The notes under the pieces: generated by a model
Seen by the model: only the letters and a program-made list of their open reading frames with translations
Databases searched by the model: none
Told to the model about the DNA's origin: nothing
Translations under genes and position numbers: made by a program
Part shown: positions 1 through 8,053 of the stretch, one piece after another
Position numbering within the stretch: the stretch's first letter is position 1
How the letters are laid out: every line of letters begins with the position of its first letter
Assembly (NCBI GenBank): GCA_965238215.1
Contig: OZ250180.1
Coordinates: 1,798,001 to 1,862,000, forward strand
Source of the DNA: JAPULR01 sp965238215
GTDB lineage: Bacteria; Chloroflexota; Dehalococcoidia; Lucifugimonadales; GCA-2712585
Reading direction: 5' to 3'
Length of the DNA stretch: 64,000 nucleotides

Positions 1-2
1 TC

Positions 3-1256
3 TTTCACCTTTCCGGCTGGAGCCGCCCTGTGGTCTTTGAGGCCAACCGGCTCAAGTCGCTGGTAGGCCGGGACTCCTCCGGCATGGCCCTGCGCCTCAT
101 CAAGGACGGGCGTGTGGGCTTCTCCTCCACCACCCACTGGGACGGCGCAGATACTCTGGTGGACAACGCCCTGGAGACGGCCCCCTTCGGTCCCGAGGCC
201 GCCATGGACTTCCCCGGCCCCGGCAACTTCACCCCGGTGTCTCTCTACGACCCCGCCGTGGAGTCGCAATCCCTGGAAGACATGATTCAGCTGGGCCAGC
301 GCCTCATCGACGGCATCCGCGCCGTGGAGCCGGAGCTTCTGTGCGACGCCAGCGTTTCCCGCAGCGTCTCCACCCTGCGGCTGCTGAACTCCAACGGCGC
401 GGCAGCCGAATACACCAGGAGCGGCTTCTCCGCCCACGTCGGCGGCGCCCTCATCAAGGGCACGGACATGCTCTTTCTGGGAGACGGCGACCGCTCTTGC
501 AGTCCCATTTCCGACCCGGAGCCTCTCGTGAGCTCCGTGCTCACACAGCTGGAGCGAGGGCGCGACATCGCCTCCCCCGCCTCCGGCGAATTGTCCGTGG
601 TGTTCACCCCCCGCGGCGTGGTCGGCGCCCTCCTCTCCCCTCTGTTGGCGGGCTTCAACGGCAAGTCCATCCTTCAGGGTTCCTCGCCCCTCGTTGGCAA
701 GCTGGGGCAGCAGCTGTTGGACGAAAGGTTCAGCCTCTGGGACGACCCGACCCTGGCCATGATGCCCGGCAGTCGTATGTGTGATGACGAAGCCGTTCCT
801 TCCTCCAAGATGCCCCTCATCGAAGGTGGCGTCATTCGTAATTTCCTCTATGACCTGCAGACGGCGGGACAGGCCGGGACCGAAAGTACCGGCAGCGCCC
901 ACCGCGGACTCAACTCCCTCCCTTCCCCCGGCGTCAGCGTGGGCATCGTTCCCCCTGGCGACGTGGCCTTCGACGACATGATTGCGGACATTCAGGACGG
1001 CATAGTGGTGGAGCGGCTGTTGGGCGCGGGTCAGAGCAACATTCTGGCCGGTGAGTTCAACGCCAACGTCCTGCTCGGCTACCGCATCGAAAAGGGCAAG
1101 ATCACGGGTAGATTAAAGAACACCGTCATTAACGGCAACGTGTACACCGTCCTGAAGGAGCTGCGAGGCTTGGGCAGCGATACAACCTGGTTGGGAGGTT
1201 CTTTCAAGACCCCCAGCATCTACTGCGGCGAAGTGTCCGTGGCTACCACAAACTAG
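3..1256 (+). CDS. TldE/PmbA-family metalloprotease-like protein, 5' end outside window
   Basis: This is the C-terminal two thirds or more of a TldD/PmbA family protein. In E. coli these proteins form TldD-TldE heterodimers that degrade unfolded peptides and mature microcin B17. The frame is open to the window edge, and the residues before the first possible GTG (position 30) still match the family, so the true start lies upstream. The segment around residues 150-240 has the family pattern in which a G-x-S-P-L-V-G-K-L-G stretch is followed by W-D-D-P. The H-E-x-x-x-H zinc motif of TldD is absent, so this resembles the non-catalytic TldE/PmbA partner. A tldD gene would be expected just upstream. 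The HEAT-repeat gene follows after 18 bp and may be co-transcribed. Confidence 0.88.
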   Translation, partial: FHLSGWSRPVVFEANRLKSLVGRDSSGMALRLIKDGRVGFSSTTHWDGADTLVDNALETAPFGPEAAMDFPGPGNFTPVSLYDPAVESQSLEDMIQLGQRLIDGIRAVEPELLCDASVSRSVSTLRLLNSNGAAAEYTRSGFSAHVGGALIKGTDMLFLGDGDRSCSPISDPEPLVSSVLTQLERGRDIASPASGELSVVFTPRGVVGALLSPLLAGFNGKSILQGSSPLVGKLGQQLLDERFSLWDDPTLAMMPGSRMCDDEAVPSSKMPLIEGGVIRNFLYDLQTAGQAGTESTGSAHRGLNSLPSPGVSVGIVPPGDVAFDDMIADIQDGIVVERLLGAGQSNILAGEFNANVLLGYRIEKGKITGRLKNTVINGNVYTVLKELRGLGSDTTWLGGSFKTPSIYCGEVSVATTN

Positions 1257-1274
1257 CGGGTTTACAAGCAAGTC

Positions 1275-2198
1275 ATGTCCCTAGAACTGTGCCTAGAGGC
1301 CATCCGGTCTCCCGAGGAAACCCCGGCCAACTCCCTTCTTTACCATCTGAGCGACCTGTCCGCTTCGGATGTGGTGGACTTCGCCTCTGCGTGGAGGAAC
1401 GCTCCGCCTAACGGGAAAGTTCCTATTGTGGACAGGCTCATTAGCTTGAGTCAGGACAGGACGGAGTTGGACTTCAGCGCCGTCTTCCGTCGATGCCTCC
1501 GGGACGAAAACGAAGAAGTGCGTCGGCGGGCCATTGAAGGGTTGTGGGAAAACGAGGAACGGCGGCTCATTTCGCCCCTATGCAAGCTTCTGGCCCACGA
1601 CCCTTCGCCGGCGGTTCGGGCCGCCGCGGCAGTAGGCTTGGGCAAGTTCGCCGAGCTTGCCCAGCTGGACAAACTGCTCCGGAAGGACGGCCTTCGCATC
1701 GAGGCTTCCCTGCTTGCCGTGCTGCAAAACAATACGGAGGATATGACGGTGCGCCGCCGCGCCTTGGAGTCCGTGGCCGTCTTTAATTCTCCCAAAGTGG
1801 ACGCGTTCATCCGGTGGTTCTACGACAGCGATGACCTGACATTGAAGGGCAGCGCCCTCTACGCCATGGGCCGGACCGGTGAAACTCGCTGGCTGGAATG
1901 TCTGGTGCGGGAAACCCGGAGTCCCAGCCCGACCCTGCGATTCGAGGCGGCCAACGCCTGCGGTCAGCTGGAGGAGGAGGCCGTCGTTCCCCACCTGATA
2001 CCACTCATGGAGGACGAGGACCTGCAGGTGCAGCTCGCCTCCATCAGAGCCGTGGGAGCCATCGGAGGCTCATTGGCAAAGAAGGCCCTGCGTCGGTGCA
2101 TCAAGGAGGGGGACGGGGCCGTGGAGGACGCGGCCCGGGAGTCGCTGGAAACGGTGGACGCCATGGTGGACGTTTACAGCTTCAACTACCTCCGGTGA
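1275..2198 (+). CDS. HEAT-repeat domain protein
   Basis: The 307-residue protein consists of degenerate helical repeats. Several units contain the HEAT-like pattern of D-x-x-x-x-V-R-x-x-A followed by G, for example near residues 75-90, 105-120, 215-225 and 250-265. Such solenoids are protein-interaction scaffolds; related PBS-lyase HEAT proteins occur in phycobilin lyases and in many unrelated bacterial contexts. There is no signal peptide or membrane segment, so it is probably cytosolic. It follows the TldE-like gene by 18 bp on the same strand. Its partner and function cannot be read from the sequence. Confidence 0.8.
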   Translation: MSLELCLEAIRSPEETPANSLLYHLSDLSASDVVDFASAWRNAPPNGKVPIVDRLISLSQDRTELDFSAVFRRCLRDENEEVRRRAIEGLWENEERRLISPLCKLLAHDPSPAVRAAAAVGLGKFAELAQLDKLLRKDGLRIEASLLAVLQNNTEDMTVRRRALESVAVFNSPKVDAFIRWFYDSDDLTLKGSALYAMGRTGETRWLECLVRETRSPSPTLRFEAANACGQLEEEAVVPHLIPLMEDEDLQVQLASIRAVGAIGGSLAKKALRRCIKEGDGAVEDAARESLETVDAMVDVYSFNYLR

Positions 2199-2224
2199 GG
2201 GTTGGGGTTTCGGCCAACCTGGCT

Positions 2225-2665
2225 CTACCTGGTGCTATATTCGCCGATCCAGTGCAAGTTTCCAATGGTTGGGCTAGCTATTCGGTGGAACCTCCGGTCT
2301 GCGGTCCACAACTCACAGCCAAACTCCTCCGCAAGAGCAACGTAATGCGCGTCGTAGACCGCCCCCTGGTTAAGCCTGCTCGCCAATTCTATCGCCCTTA
2401 CGTGAAGATTCGGGCTATGATGAAACTGTAGCCGAGACCCAAGAAGGCGCGTTATCATGAGCGCGCCTTCACTGATGCTGAACTCGCCACGAAGTACCCG
2501 CCTATGAAGGACATTGGCCACCTCGAATGGCATTAGAAACGGTGCTATTCGGGTAACGTCTTGTGCGACCCAGGATTCCAAAAGGGCGTGGGCTTTGTCT
2601 GAGTCCTCCTCCTCGACCAGCCACTTGACTGCCAGACTTGCATCGATAACGACAAATCCGCTCAC
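2225..2665 (-). CDS. PIN-domain ribonuclease toxin, VapC family
   Basis: The 146-residue protein begins with a PIN-domain signature (V-I-D-A-S near residue 7) and keeps the other acidic positions of the fold: a Glu in the P-F-E-V-A-N segment, an Asp in Y-D-A-H-Y and an Asp in T-A-D-R-R. These residues coordinate Mg2+ or Mn2+ in VapC toxins, which cleave tRNA or rRNA. Its start overlaps the stop of the upstream ribbon-helix-helix gene by 4 bp (ATGA), the usual antitoxin-toxin arrangement with translational coupling. The RNA target cannot be predicted. Confidence 0.9.
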   Translation of the reverse strand: MSGFVVIDASLAVKWLVEEEDSDKAHALLESWVAQDVTRIAPFLMPFEVANVLHRRVLRGEFSISEGALMITRLLGSRLQFHHSPNLHVRAIELASRLNQGAVYDAHYVALAEEFGCELWTADRRFHRIASPTIGNLHWIGEYSTR

Positions 2666-2964
2666 GCGCGGCCCTCTATTTGGGCATCCCTAATCCGGCG
2701 GGCCTCTCTGATCAACTCTGCGGAGTCGCCTGGCAATCTCTTGCCCTTGAAAATCTTCATGCGCAGCTCTGCAAACATTTCGTGGTCCGGCTTGCGGGAT
2801 AAAAGTCCGGGCCTCCCGTTGGCCTCATCCTTGGTCAACTCTTTCTCGATGACCGTCTGGCAGTATCCACGTACGCTGAGTCCCTTGAAATCGGCAACGA
2901 CCTTCAGCCTTTGTTGAAGGTCGGGATCCAAGTCCAGGGTAAGCTTAATCTTTTTGTCTTGCAT
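2662..2964 (-). CDS. Ribbon-helix-helix antitoxin of the adjacent PIN toxin
   Basis: This 100-residue protein has an N-terminal Arc/CopG-like segment: a short basic beta strand (K-I-K-L-T-L-D-L) followed by two predicted helices ending near residue 45. That is the DNA-binding fold of FitA/VapB-type antitoxins. The charged C-terminal half probably wraps around and inhibits the PIN toxin encoded immediately downstream. By analogy the complex should repress its own promoter, in the short gap up to 3048. The 4-bp overlap with the toxin gene supports co-expression. Confidence 0.82.
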   Translation of the reverse strand: MQDKKIKLTLDLDPDLQQRLKVVADFKGLSVRGYCQTVIEKELTKDEANGRPGLLSRKPDHEMFAELRMKIFKGKRLPGDSAELIREARRIRDAQIEGRA

Positions 2965-3048
2965 GGCCTATGGCTCTCAAGGTAGTCAGCGGCATTTAAC
3001 TCTATGGGATATGCGGAAATGCGTCAATGCGCGCTGGATGTGGAGGGG

Positions 3049-4077
3049 CTAATAGAATAAGTTCGTCAGCCCATATAGCTCCATGTCCAATTCGTGGGTC
3101 TTCCCCCGGAATTCCTGCAGACTCGTCGTCGTAATTTGCCCGCCCCGCAAGCCCACCATCACGCCGAAATTCCCTGCCTGCACCTCCTCCACCGCTGAAA
3201 CTCCCAGACGCACTGCCAGCACCCTATCGAAAGCGGAAGGGCTGCCCCCACGCTGCACGTGACCCAAGACCACCTCCCGAGTCACGAAGCCCGTACGTGC
3301 CTCTATCTCTCTGGCCAGCCGGTGGCCTATCCCGCCCAGGCGGACGTGTCCGAACTCGTCCAACTGGTCGCTGCTTGTCACTTCCTCCCCCCAATCGGCG
3401 CACTTAGCTCCCTCCGACACCACCACAATGCTGAACATCTTCCCAAACTCTTCATGCCGCCGCCTCAGCCTCTGTAACAGCCCCGTTAGTGAAAAGGGCT
3501 GCTCCGGTATCAGCACTGCGTCCGCCCCTCCTGCCAGGCCGCCAACCGTTGCCAACCAACCGGCGTGTCTACCCATTACCTCCACCACCATGATCCTATC
3601 GTGGGCTTCCGCGGTGGGATGCAGCTTGTCCAGGGAATCCTTGACCACTTCCACAGCCGTATCAAACCCGATGGAATAATCTGTGCCGTAAAGGTCGTTG
3701 TCGATGGTCTTGGGAATGCCCACCAGATTCACGCCTTCCTCGGACAGCTGGGCCGCCACCCCTAAGGTATCCTCGCCGCCGATGGGCACTAGCGCATCCA
3801 CCCCAAGCTTCTCCAGTTGACTCCGCACCGTTGCGGCTCCTCCATCCCTAGAATAGGGGTTGGTGCGAGATGTGCCCAGAATGGTGCCGCCGTGATAGAG
3901 GATGCCTGAAACGGCCGGGGCGTCCAACTGCGTCCACGAGCCCGTCATAGCCCCCAACCACCCGTTGCGGAATCCGATGACCTCTATGCCCTCCGCCACG
4001 GCCTTCCGGGTAATGGCGCGAATAGCCGCATTCAGGCCGGGGGCGTCTCCCCCTCCCGTCAAAACTCCGATACGCAT
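3049..4077 (-). CDS. pfp: 6-phosphofructokinase with PPi-type active-site residues
   Basis: The protein (342 residues from the preferred Met at 4077; a Met five codons upstream is possible) has the phosphofructokinase fold: a G-G-G-D-A-P-G-L-N loop at residues 8-16, G-G-E-D-T at 100-104 and P-K-T-I-D-N-D at 122-128. It converts fructose 6-phosphate to fructose 1,6-bisphosphate. Asp at position 103 and Lys at 123 correspond to E. coli Gly104 and Gly124. In this family the Asp/Lys pair marks pyrophosphate-dependent enzymes, whereas ATP enzymes have Gly at the first position. The likely donor is therefore PPi, making the step reversible. It stands alone between two toxin-antitoxin loci. Confidence 0.9.
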   Translation of the reverse strand: MRIGVLTGGGDAPGLNAAIRAITRKAVAEGIEVIGFRNGWLGAMTGSWTQLDAPAVSGILYHGGTILGTSRTNPYSRDGGAATVRSQLEKLGVDALVPIGGEDTLGVAAQLSEEGVNLVGIPKTIDNDLYGTDYSIGFDTAVEVVKDSLDKLHPTAEAHDRIMVVEVMGRHAGWLATVGGLAGGADAVLIPEQPFSLTGLLQRLRRRHEEFGKMFSIVVVSEGAKCADWGEEVTSSDQLDEFGHVRLGGIGHRLAREIEARTGFVTREVVLGHVQRGGSPSAFDRVLAVRLGVSAVEEVQAGNFGVMVGLRGGQITTTSLQEFRGKTHELDMELYGLTNLFY

Positions 4078-4209
4078 GGCAAACCTCCCCAAGAGCGTTC
4101 ATGTCGAGGCAACGAATCCACGCCGCAACACCCATGATGATAGATGGAACCACACTTGCAATTCTATTAGGGCGGCGGCGGGTTTAATCCATTGAACCCT
4201 GGACGTCCT

Positions 4210-4848
4210 TCAGTTGGCGGTGACTTCCACCCTAAGGCTAAGGCCCACGGCCCTGAGGGCCTTCTGCACCAGGTTCATGTGGGAGCGGTGGTCCGGATTT
4301 GTGAGCTTGCGCACAGCGGACTCGCTAACGCCCAGCCTCTGGGCCAACCCAACCTTGGTTATGCGCTGTTTCTTCATGGCCGAGTAGAGGGCGAGTTTGG
4401 CGGCGATGACCGGCGGCACCGGAACCGATACCTGACCGTCTGTCGCGGTACCGGGAGTCGGGATGTCCCACTTCTCGTGGACGTATCCGGCAAGGGCTAC
4501 GGCGAGGGCATCCTCCGCCAGCGCCAGCGCCTCATCGCGGTCACTACCGCCAGTGATTGCCTCGGGCACGTCAGGGAAAGTGGCGACAACCCCTCCGTCT
4601 TCGTTGGGGGTCAACTGGCATGGATAGGCGTAAATCATGGTCCGGAACTCCCTCCGGTCGATGTTCAACTGACGCAGCATGGCGGCCAACATGCCCTTCC
4701 CCAGTTCGCCGCGCTTCACTGTGGTGAACCGGCTGCCTAGGTAGACCCTGCCATGATTGCCCTTGCCATGTGCTGGGTCAAAGCGGAATGCTTGTCCTGT
4801 CCTGCGGGCGTAGCCTCGTGCGCGTCTTATGAACTCGCGGCTGGTCAT
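4210..4848 (-). CDS. HicA-HicB fusion: mRNA interferase and antitoxin in one frame
   Basis: One 212-residue frame carries both parts of a HicAB system. Residues 1-70 resemble HicA, an mRNA interferase with a double-stranded-RNA-binding-like fold; a G-K-G-N-H motif at 28-32 holds the conserved His. Residues 71-142 resemble the HicB RNase H-like domain (Y-P-C-Q-L, then F-P-D-V-P-E-A). The tail around 165-210 is a helix-turn-helix for DNA binding. HicA and HicB are normally separate genes. Met71 (ATG at 4636-4638) is preceded by GGAGGGAG at 4648-4655, nine bases upstream, so free HicB could also be made by internal initiation. Start is at 4848. Confidence 0.85.
   Translation of the reverse strand: MTSREFIRRARGYARRTGQAFRFDPAHGKGNHGRVYLGSRFTTVKRGELGKGMLAAMLRQLNIDRREFRTMIYAYPCQLTPNEDGGVVATFPDVPEAITGGSDRDEALALAEDALAVALAGYVHEKWDIPTPGTATDGQVSVPVPPVIAAKLALYSAMKKQRITKVGLAQRLGVSESAVRKLTNPDHRSHMNLVQKALRAVGLSLRVEVTAN
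4648..4655 (-). promoter_or_regulatory. Internal Shine-Dalgarno before the HicB part of the fusion
   Basis: GGAGGGAG on the minus strand lies nine bases before an in-frame ATG at 4636-4638. It could let ribosomes start a 142-residue HicB-only antitoxin inside the fused gene. The placement is visible in the sequence; its use is inferred. Confidence 0.5.
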
Positions 4849-4939
4849 GGGGTATCATCGCACCTTATAGTGCGAACGGCAAATTGAGAGATGAGCAATG
4901 CTCGTGTAATATCGGGGTTCCCTGTTGTCAATGCCATTG

Positions 4940-4968
4940 TTGACCCACGGCATCCCCCTTGGTAGTAT
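4940..4968 (+). promoter_or_regulatory. Sigma70-type promoter of the ThDP decarboxylase-like operon
   Basis: TTGACC (4940-4945) is followed after 17 bp by TAGTAT (4963-4968). The same -10 hexamer and spacing occur before recA. Transcription would begin near 4975, ahead of the decarboxylase start at 5022. Confidence 0.6.
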
Positions 4969-5021
4969 GAGCAAACATCGTTCCAGCTATAATGAACACC
5001 ACCACTGCAGGAGAGAAAATC

Positions 5022-5528
5022 ATGGAGCAGGCCGAAACTGTCCTTCACCCCCAGGCTATAATCTCGGAACTCAAGAAGAACGGCATCACCCACGTTGTGT
5101 GGCTTCCCGACAGCGAGACCAACTTCATGTACGATCAGTTGTTGGCGGAACCCTCCCTGAAGTTGGTTCCCGTTTCCAGGGAGGGAGAGACCATGGCCAT
5201 CGCCGCCGGCCTCTGGGTAGGCGGCAAGAAGCCCGTGGCCCTCATTCAAAACACGGGCATCTTCGAATCGGGCGACTCCATCCGCGGCTTGGGTCTCGAC
5301 GTGGACCAGCCCCTGGTAATGCTGGTGGGTTATCGAGGCTGGGACCGGCACGGCATCAGCCGCGACTCCGCCGCCAAGTACACGGAGCACATCATCCACG
5401 CTTGGGGCATCAACTACTACCTGGTGGAGACGGACGATGATGCCGACCGCATCTCCCTGGCCATGAACGAGGCCGAGCGGGACACCAAGCCCGTGGCTGT
5501 ACTGGTCGGCACTGAATTCGGCGCTTAG
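5022..5528 (+). CDS. ThDP-dependent decarboxylase, PYR-domain subunit (sulfopyruvate/phosphonopyruvate decarboxylase-like)
   Basis: The 168-residue protein matches the N-terminal (PYR) domain of thiamine-diphosphate enzymes, as in the alpha subunit of sulfopyruvate decarboxylase (ComD) or the front half of phosphonopyruvate decarboxylase. The segment S-R-E-G-E-T-M-A-I-A-A-G near residue 60 holds the Glu that activates the cofactor pyrimidine ring. The ATG at 5022 is preferred over 4992 because AGGAGAG lies seven bases before it. The cofactor's diphosphate half would be bound by the next gene's product, so the two should form one enzyme. The true 2-oxo acid substrate is unknown; no coenzyme M or phosphonate genes are nearby. 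Confidence 0.82.
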   Translation: MEQAETVLHPQAIISELKKNGITHVVWLPDSETNFMYDQLLAEPSLKLVPVSREGETMAIAAGLWVGGKKPVALIQNTGIFESGDSIRGLGLDVDQPLVMLVGYRGWDRHGISRDSAAKYTEHIIHAWGINYYLVETDDDADRISLAMNEAERDTKPVAVLVGTEFGA

Positions 5529-5608
5529 GAATTTTTCGGGCCTGAATTATCACCCTCTTTGGGAGAAAACGCAGGTTTGGGAAGTATTCGGCCCGTAGGA
5601 GAAAAAGA

Positions 5609-6196
5609 ATGATAGATAATCTGGAAGCCTGCCGGGTCATTGAGCAGAACAGGAACAACGCCATCGTGGTCACTACCATGGGCGCCGGTAACCCGCGCTT
5701 CGGCTGGCCCGTGGTCTCCCAAGACGAGGCTCTGGACGTGCCTGTCGGCGGCGCGATGGGCAAGGCGTCCTCCTTCGCCCTCGGTCTCGCCCTCGCTCAG
5801 CCCGACCGCAATGTCCTCATCCTCGATGGGGACGGCAGTCTGGTAATGAACCTGGGCACCCTTACCACCATCAGCGAGACGGCGCCGTCCAACCTCTATC
5901 ATTTCGTCTTCGAAAACGGATGTTACGCCGTCACCGGCGGCCAGCCCATCCCCGCCGATGGCAAGGTGAGCTTCAAGGAGATGGCGGCGGGAGCCGGCTA
6001 CGCCGCCGCCTACGAATTCGACGATCTGGAAGATCTGGCAAGCGGCATAGGGGATATTCTCCAGAAGCAGGGGCCTATCATGGTTAACCTGAAGATAATT
6101 CCCGAGATTGAGAACAGCCCAATTAACCTGCGCCCCAGGCCCAAGCGAAACACTTACGGGGCGGTGCAGGAACTCCGGCAGGCCCTGTCCGAATAG
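5609..6196 (+). CDS. ThDP-dependent decarboxylase, PP-domain subunit
   Basis: The 195-residue protein is the diphosphate-binding (PP) domain matching the preceding PYR subunit, comparable to ComE. It has the ThDP/Mg2+ motif: D-G-D-G-S near residue 75, followed about 28 residues later by F-E-N-G-C-Y. P-V-G-G-A-M-G-K-A near residue 48 is also typical. AGGAG lies six to seven bases before the ATG. Together with the gene at 5022 it should form the active site at the subunit interface. The C-terminal tail is Pro/Arg-rich. Substrate unknown. Confidence 0.84.
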   Translation: MIDNLEACRVIEQNRNNAIVVTTMGAGNPRFGWPVVSQDEALDVPVGGAMGKASSFALGLALAQPDRNVLILDGDGSLVMNLGTLTTISETAPSNLYHFVFENGCYAVTGGQPIPADGKVSFKEMAAGAGYAAAYEFDDLEDLASGIGDILQKQGPIMVNLKIIPEIENSPINLRPRPKRNTYGAVQELRQALSE

Positions 6197-6210
6197 GCGG
6201 CCCCGCCCCA

Positions 6211-6405
6211 ATGCTCAAGTCCACGCTGACCGCCGTGTTCGCCCCCCTGCTGGGTATGCTGACCATGGGCGGCGGTTTCTATCTTCTCTACCTTGCCTTC
6301 CTCGACGGACGGCCCCTCCCCGGCTTCGGCGGCGGCATTCTCATCTTCCTTGGCGCATGGCTGATGGCGCGGGCCCGCCGCGCTCCCGAACGTCCAATCC
6401 CTTGA
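6211..6405 (+). CDS. Small membrane protein with two predicted transmembrane segments
   Basis: This 64-residue protein has two hydrophobic segments (about residues 5-29 and 38-53) separated by a short polar loop, and a basic C-terminus (M-A-R-A-R-R), suggesting both ends face the cytoplasm. It lies 14 bp after the PP-domain subunit, and its stop overlaps the likely TTG start of the next gene. No clear ribosome binding site is visible. It matches no family I recognise. Confidence 0.5.
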   Translation: MLKSTLTAVFAPLLGMLTMGGGFYLLYLAFLDGRPLPGFGGGILIFLGAWLMARARRAPERPIP

Positions 6406-6968
6406 TACCCGCTCCTGAAGCTGCCCGCCTGATTCATGGCCGTCGGCGAGACGCCGTCGTCGTATCAACCTCGACCGCCCTGCGCCACTGGAGCGCCGTT
6501 TCAAATCGCAGGGAGCTGGACGTGGACATGACCGACTGCCAGGACAAGGCCGCCGATGTCGCACTGGGCATTTCCCTTGCCAGGCCCGAAGCCAAGGTGC
6601 TCATCCTGGACACAGACGCCGCCCTCCGCACCAACCCCGGCGCCCTTCTCACCACCGCCGCCTCCGCGCCGCCCAACCTGGTGCATTTTCTCTTGGAAGA
6701 CGCCGGCTACCGCTCCACCGGCGGGTCCCCCATTCCCGGCATCAGCGACACGAACTTTGCTGCCCTGGCGGACGAGGCGGGTTATTCGTCGGTGCACCGG
6801 ATAGATGACCTCGAAGACCTGGCCCTATCCCTGGAAGACATTCTTTCGGAGAGAGGCCCCGTCTTCGTTTCCATAAAGGTCATCCATCACACCGACCCTC
6901 CCCCCTATCCCGCACGTACCCTGGCCGAATCCCTGGCCGAAGTGCAGAAGGCCCTCGCCTCCCGCTAG
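6402..6968 (+). CDS. Degenerate paralogue of the ThDP PP-domain subunit
   Basis: The protein (about 188 residues from a TTG at 6402; start uncertain) aligns along its length with the PP-domain subunit at 5609. Shared features include D-D-L-E-D-L-A and the T-G-G-x-P-I-P segment. The cofactor motif is altered: D-G-D-G-S has become D-T-D-A-A, and F-E-N-G has become L-E-D-A-G. The glycines and the Asn that hold Mg2+ and the cofactor diphosphate are therefore missing. It probably cannot bind ThDP and may be structural, regulatory or decaying. An in-frame extension upstream of 6402 overlaps the real PP gene and is rejected. It closes the operon before a repeat tract. Confidence 0.65.
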   Translation: MIPAPEAARLIHGRRRDAVVVSTSTALRHWSAVSNRRELDVDMTDCQDKAADVALGISLARPEAKVLILDTDAALRTNPGALLTTAASAPPNLVHFLLEDAGYRSTGGSPIPGISDTNFAALADEAGYSSVHRIDDLEDLALSLEDILSERGPVFVSIKVIHHTDPPPYPARTLAESLAEVQKALASR

Positions 6969-6980
6969 CCCCTACCCTCC

Positions 6981-7432
6981 CGTGTCCTCGCGTCGAGAGC
7001 TTGCCCCCGCGAAGGCGGGGGGCGGGGACCCATCCCCAGTGCCATCCGACCATTGCCATAAATCCCCCTTCACTGCTACCATCCCCCCATGAAAACCCAC
7101 CCGCCTCAGTTGCACCCATCATTCGTTTCCACCACAGAAAAAAACGAATCCCCCTGAAACGAATAATCCCACCCCCCGTGTCCTCGCGTCGAGAGCTTGC
7201 CCCCGCGAAGGCGGGGGGCGGGGACCCATCCCCAGTGCCATCCGACCATTGCCATAAATCCCCCTTCACTGCTACCATCCCCCCATGAAAACCCACCCGC
7301 CTCAGCTGCACCCATCATTCGTTTCCACCACAGAAAAAAACGAATCCCCCTGAAACGAATAATCCCACCCCCCGTGTCCTCGCGCGAGAGCTTGCCCCCG
7401 CGAAGGCGGGGGGCGGGGACCCATCCCCCTCC
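6981..7432. repeat. 196-bp tandem repeat, 2.3 copies
   Basis: A 196-bp unit begins at 6981, 7177 and 7373; the third copy is cut after about 60 bp. The first two differ at very few positions. Each unit starts with CGTGTCCTCGCG and contains a GC hairpin (GCCCCCGCGAAGGCGGGGGGC) followed by GGGGACCCATC. The same core recurs in the tracts at 8054, 44588 and 45545. The translated repeats look like an ORF but show no protein character. A separate hairpin (GAGCGTCC/GGACGTCCGCTC) lies just after, near 7437-7465. Confidence 0.9.
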
Positions 7433-7530
7433 CCGTAGGAGCGTCCCTTGTGGACGTCCGCTCTCTCAGCAGTCGGCCGAATGTGTTAGCATTAAACTAA
7501 CTAGTTCGCTTCATCCGTAGGGGGTCTGTC

Positions 7531-7983
7531 ATGGAATGTCCACGCTGCAAGGGCCACGATTTGATGGTGCGAGACCATCTCGGCATTGAGGTAGACGCCT
7601 GTAGAAACTGCCAAGGCATGTGGCTGGACTACCAGGAATTGGACCAGCTGGAAGATCGTGTATTGGACGATGACTCTGTGAAGGGCAGTATGGTCTACGC
7701 CCAACGGGCCAGCGACATCTCCTGCCCCAAGTGTGCCCGGCGGATGACAACCTTCAACTACAGGGCCTACGACCTGCCTATCGACTTCTGCGTGGACGGC
7801 CACGGCTTTTGGCTGGACGCCGGCGAGGAGAAGCGGGTGCTGGAGCTCATGAAGAAGCGTATCAAGGACCTGAAGCGGGTCTCGTCCGCCGAGGGCGAGT
7901 GGGCCAATTTCCTGAAGGGGTTGGCCTCCGGTAAGTCCTCCTCCGGAGGGCTCATGGGCAAAATCAAAGGCTGGATCGCGTAA
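7531..7983 (+). CDS. zf-TFIIB-type zinc-ribbon protein
   Basis: The 150-residue protein has two zinc-ribbon units in tandem. The first is C-P-R-C near residue 3 paired with C-R-N-C-Q-G-M-W-L-D near 29-38. The second is C-P-K-C near residue 69 paired with a single Cys near 93 in an F-C-V-D-G-H-G-F-W-L-D segment. The G-x-W-L-D sequences are the family signature. The function of these small zinc proteins is unknown; they probably bind nucleic acid or proteins. The C-terminus is Ser/Gly-rich and basic. The gene stands alone between two tandem-repeat tracts. Confidence 0.85.
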   Translation: MECPRCKGHDLMVRDHLGIEVDACRNCQGMWLDYQELDQLEDRVLDDDSVKGSMVYAQRASDISCPKCARRMTTFNYRAYDLPIDFCVDGHGFWLDAGEEKRVLELMKKRIKDLKRVSSAEGEWANFLKGLASGKSSSGGLMGKIKGWIA

Positions 7984-8053
7984 TAGTAGCCGGTCTTCGC
8001 CCTCGCCACCCAGCCCGTAGGGGCGACCCTTGTGATCGCCCTCCCACCCCCAG

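Noticed and set aside
7001..7520. Arg/Pro-rich proteins encoded by the 196-bp repeats
   Set aside because: They are translations of tandem non-coding repeats.
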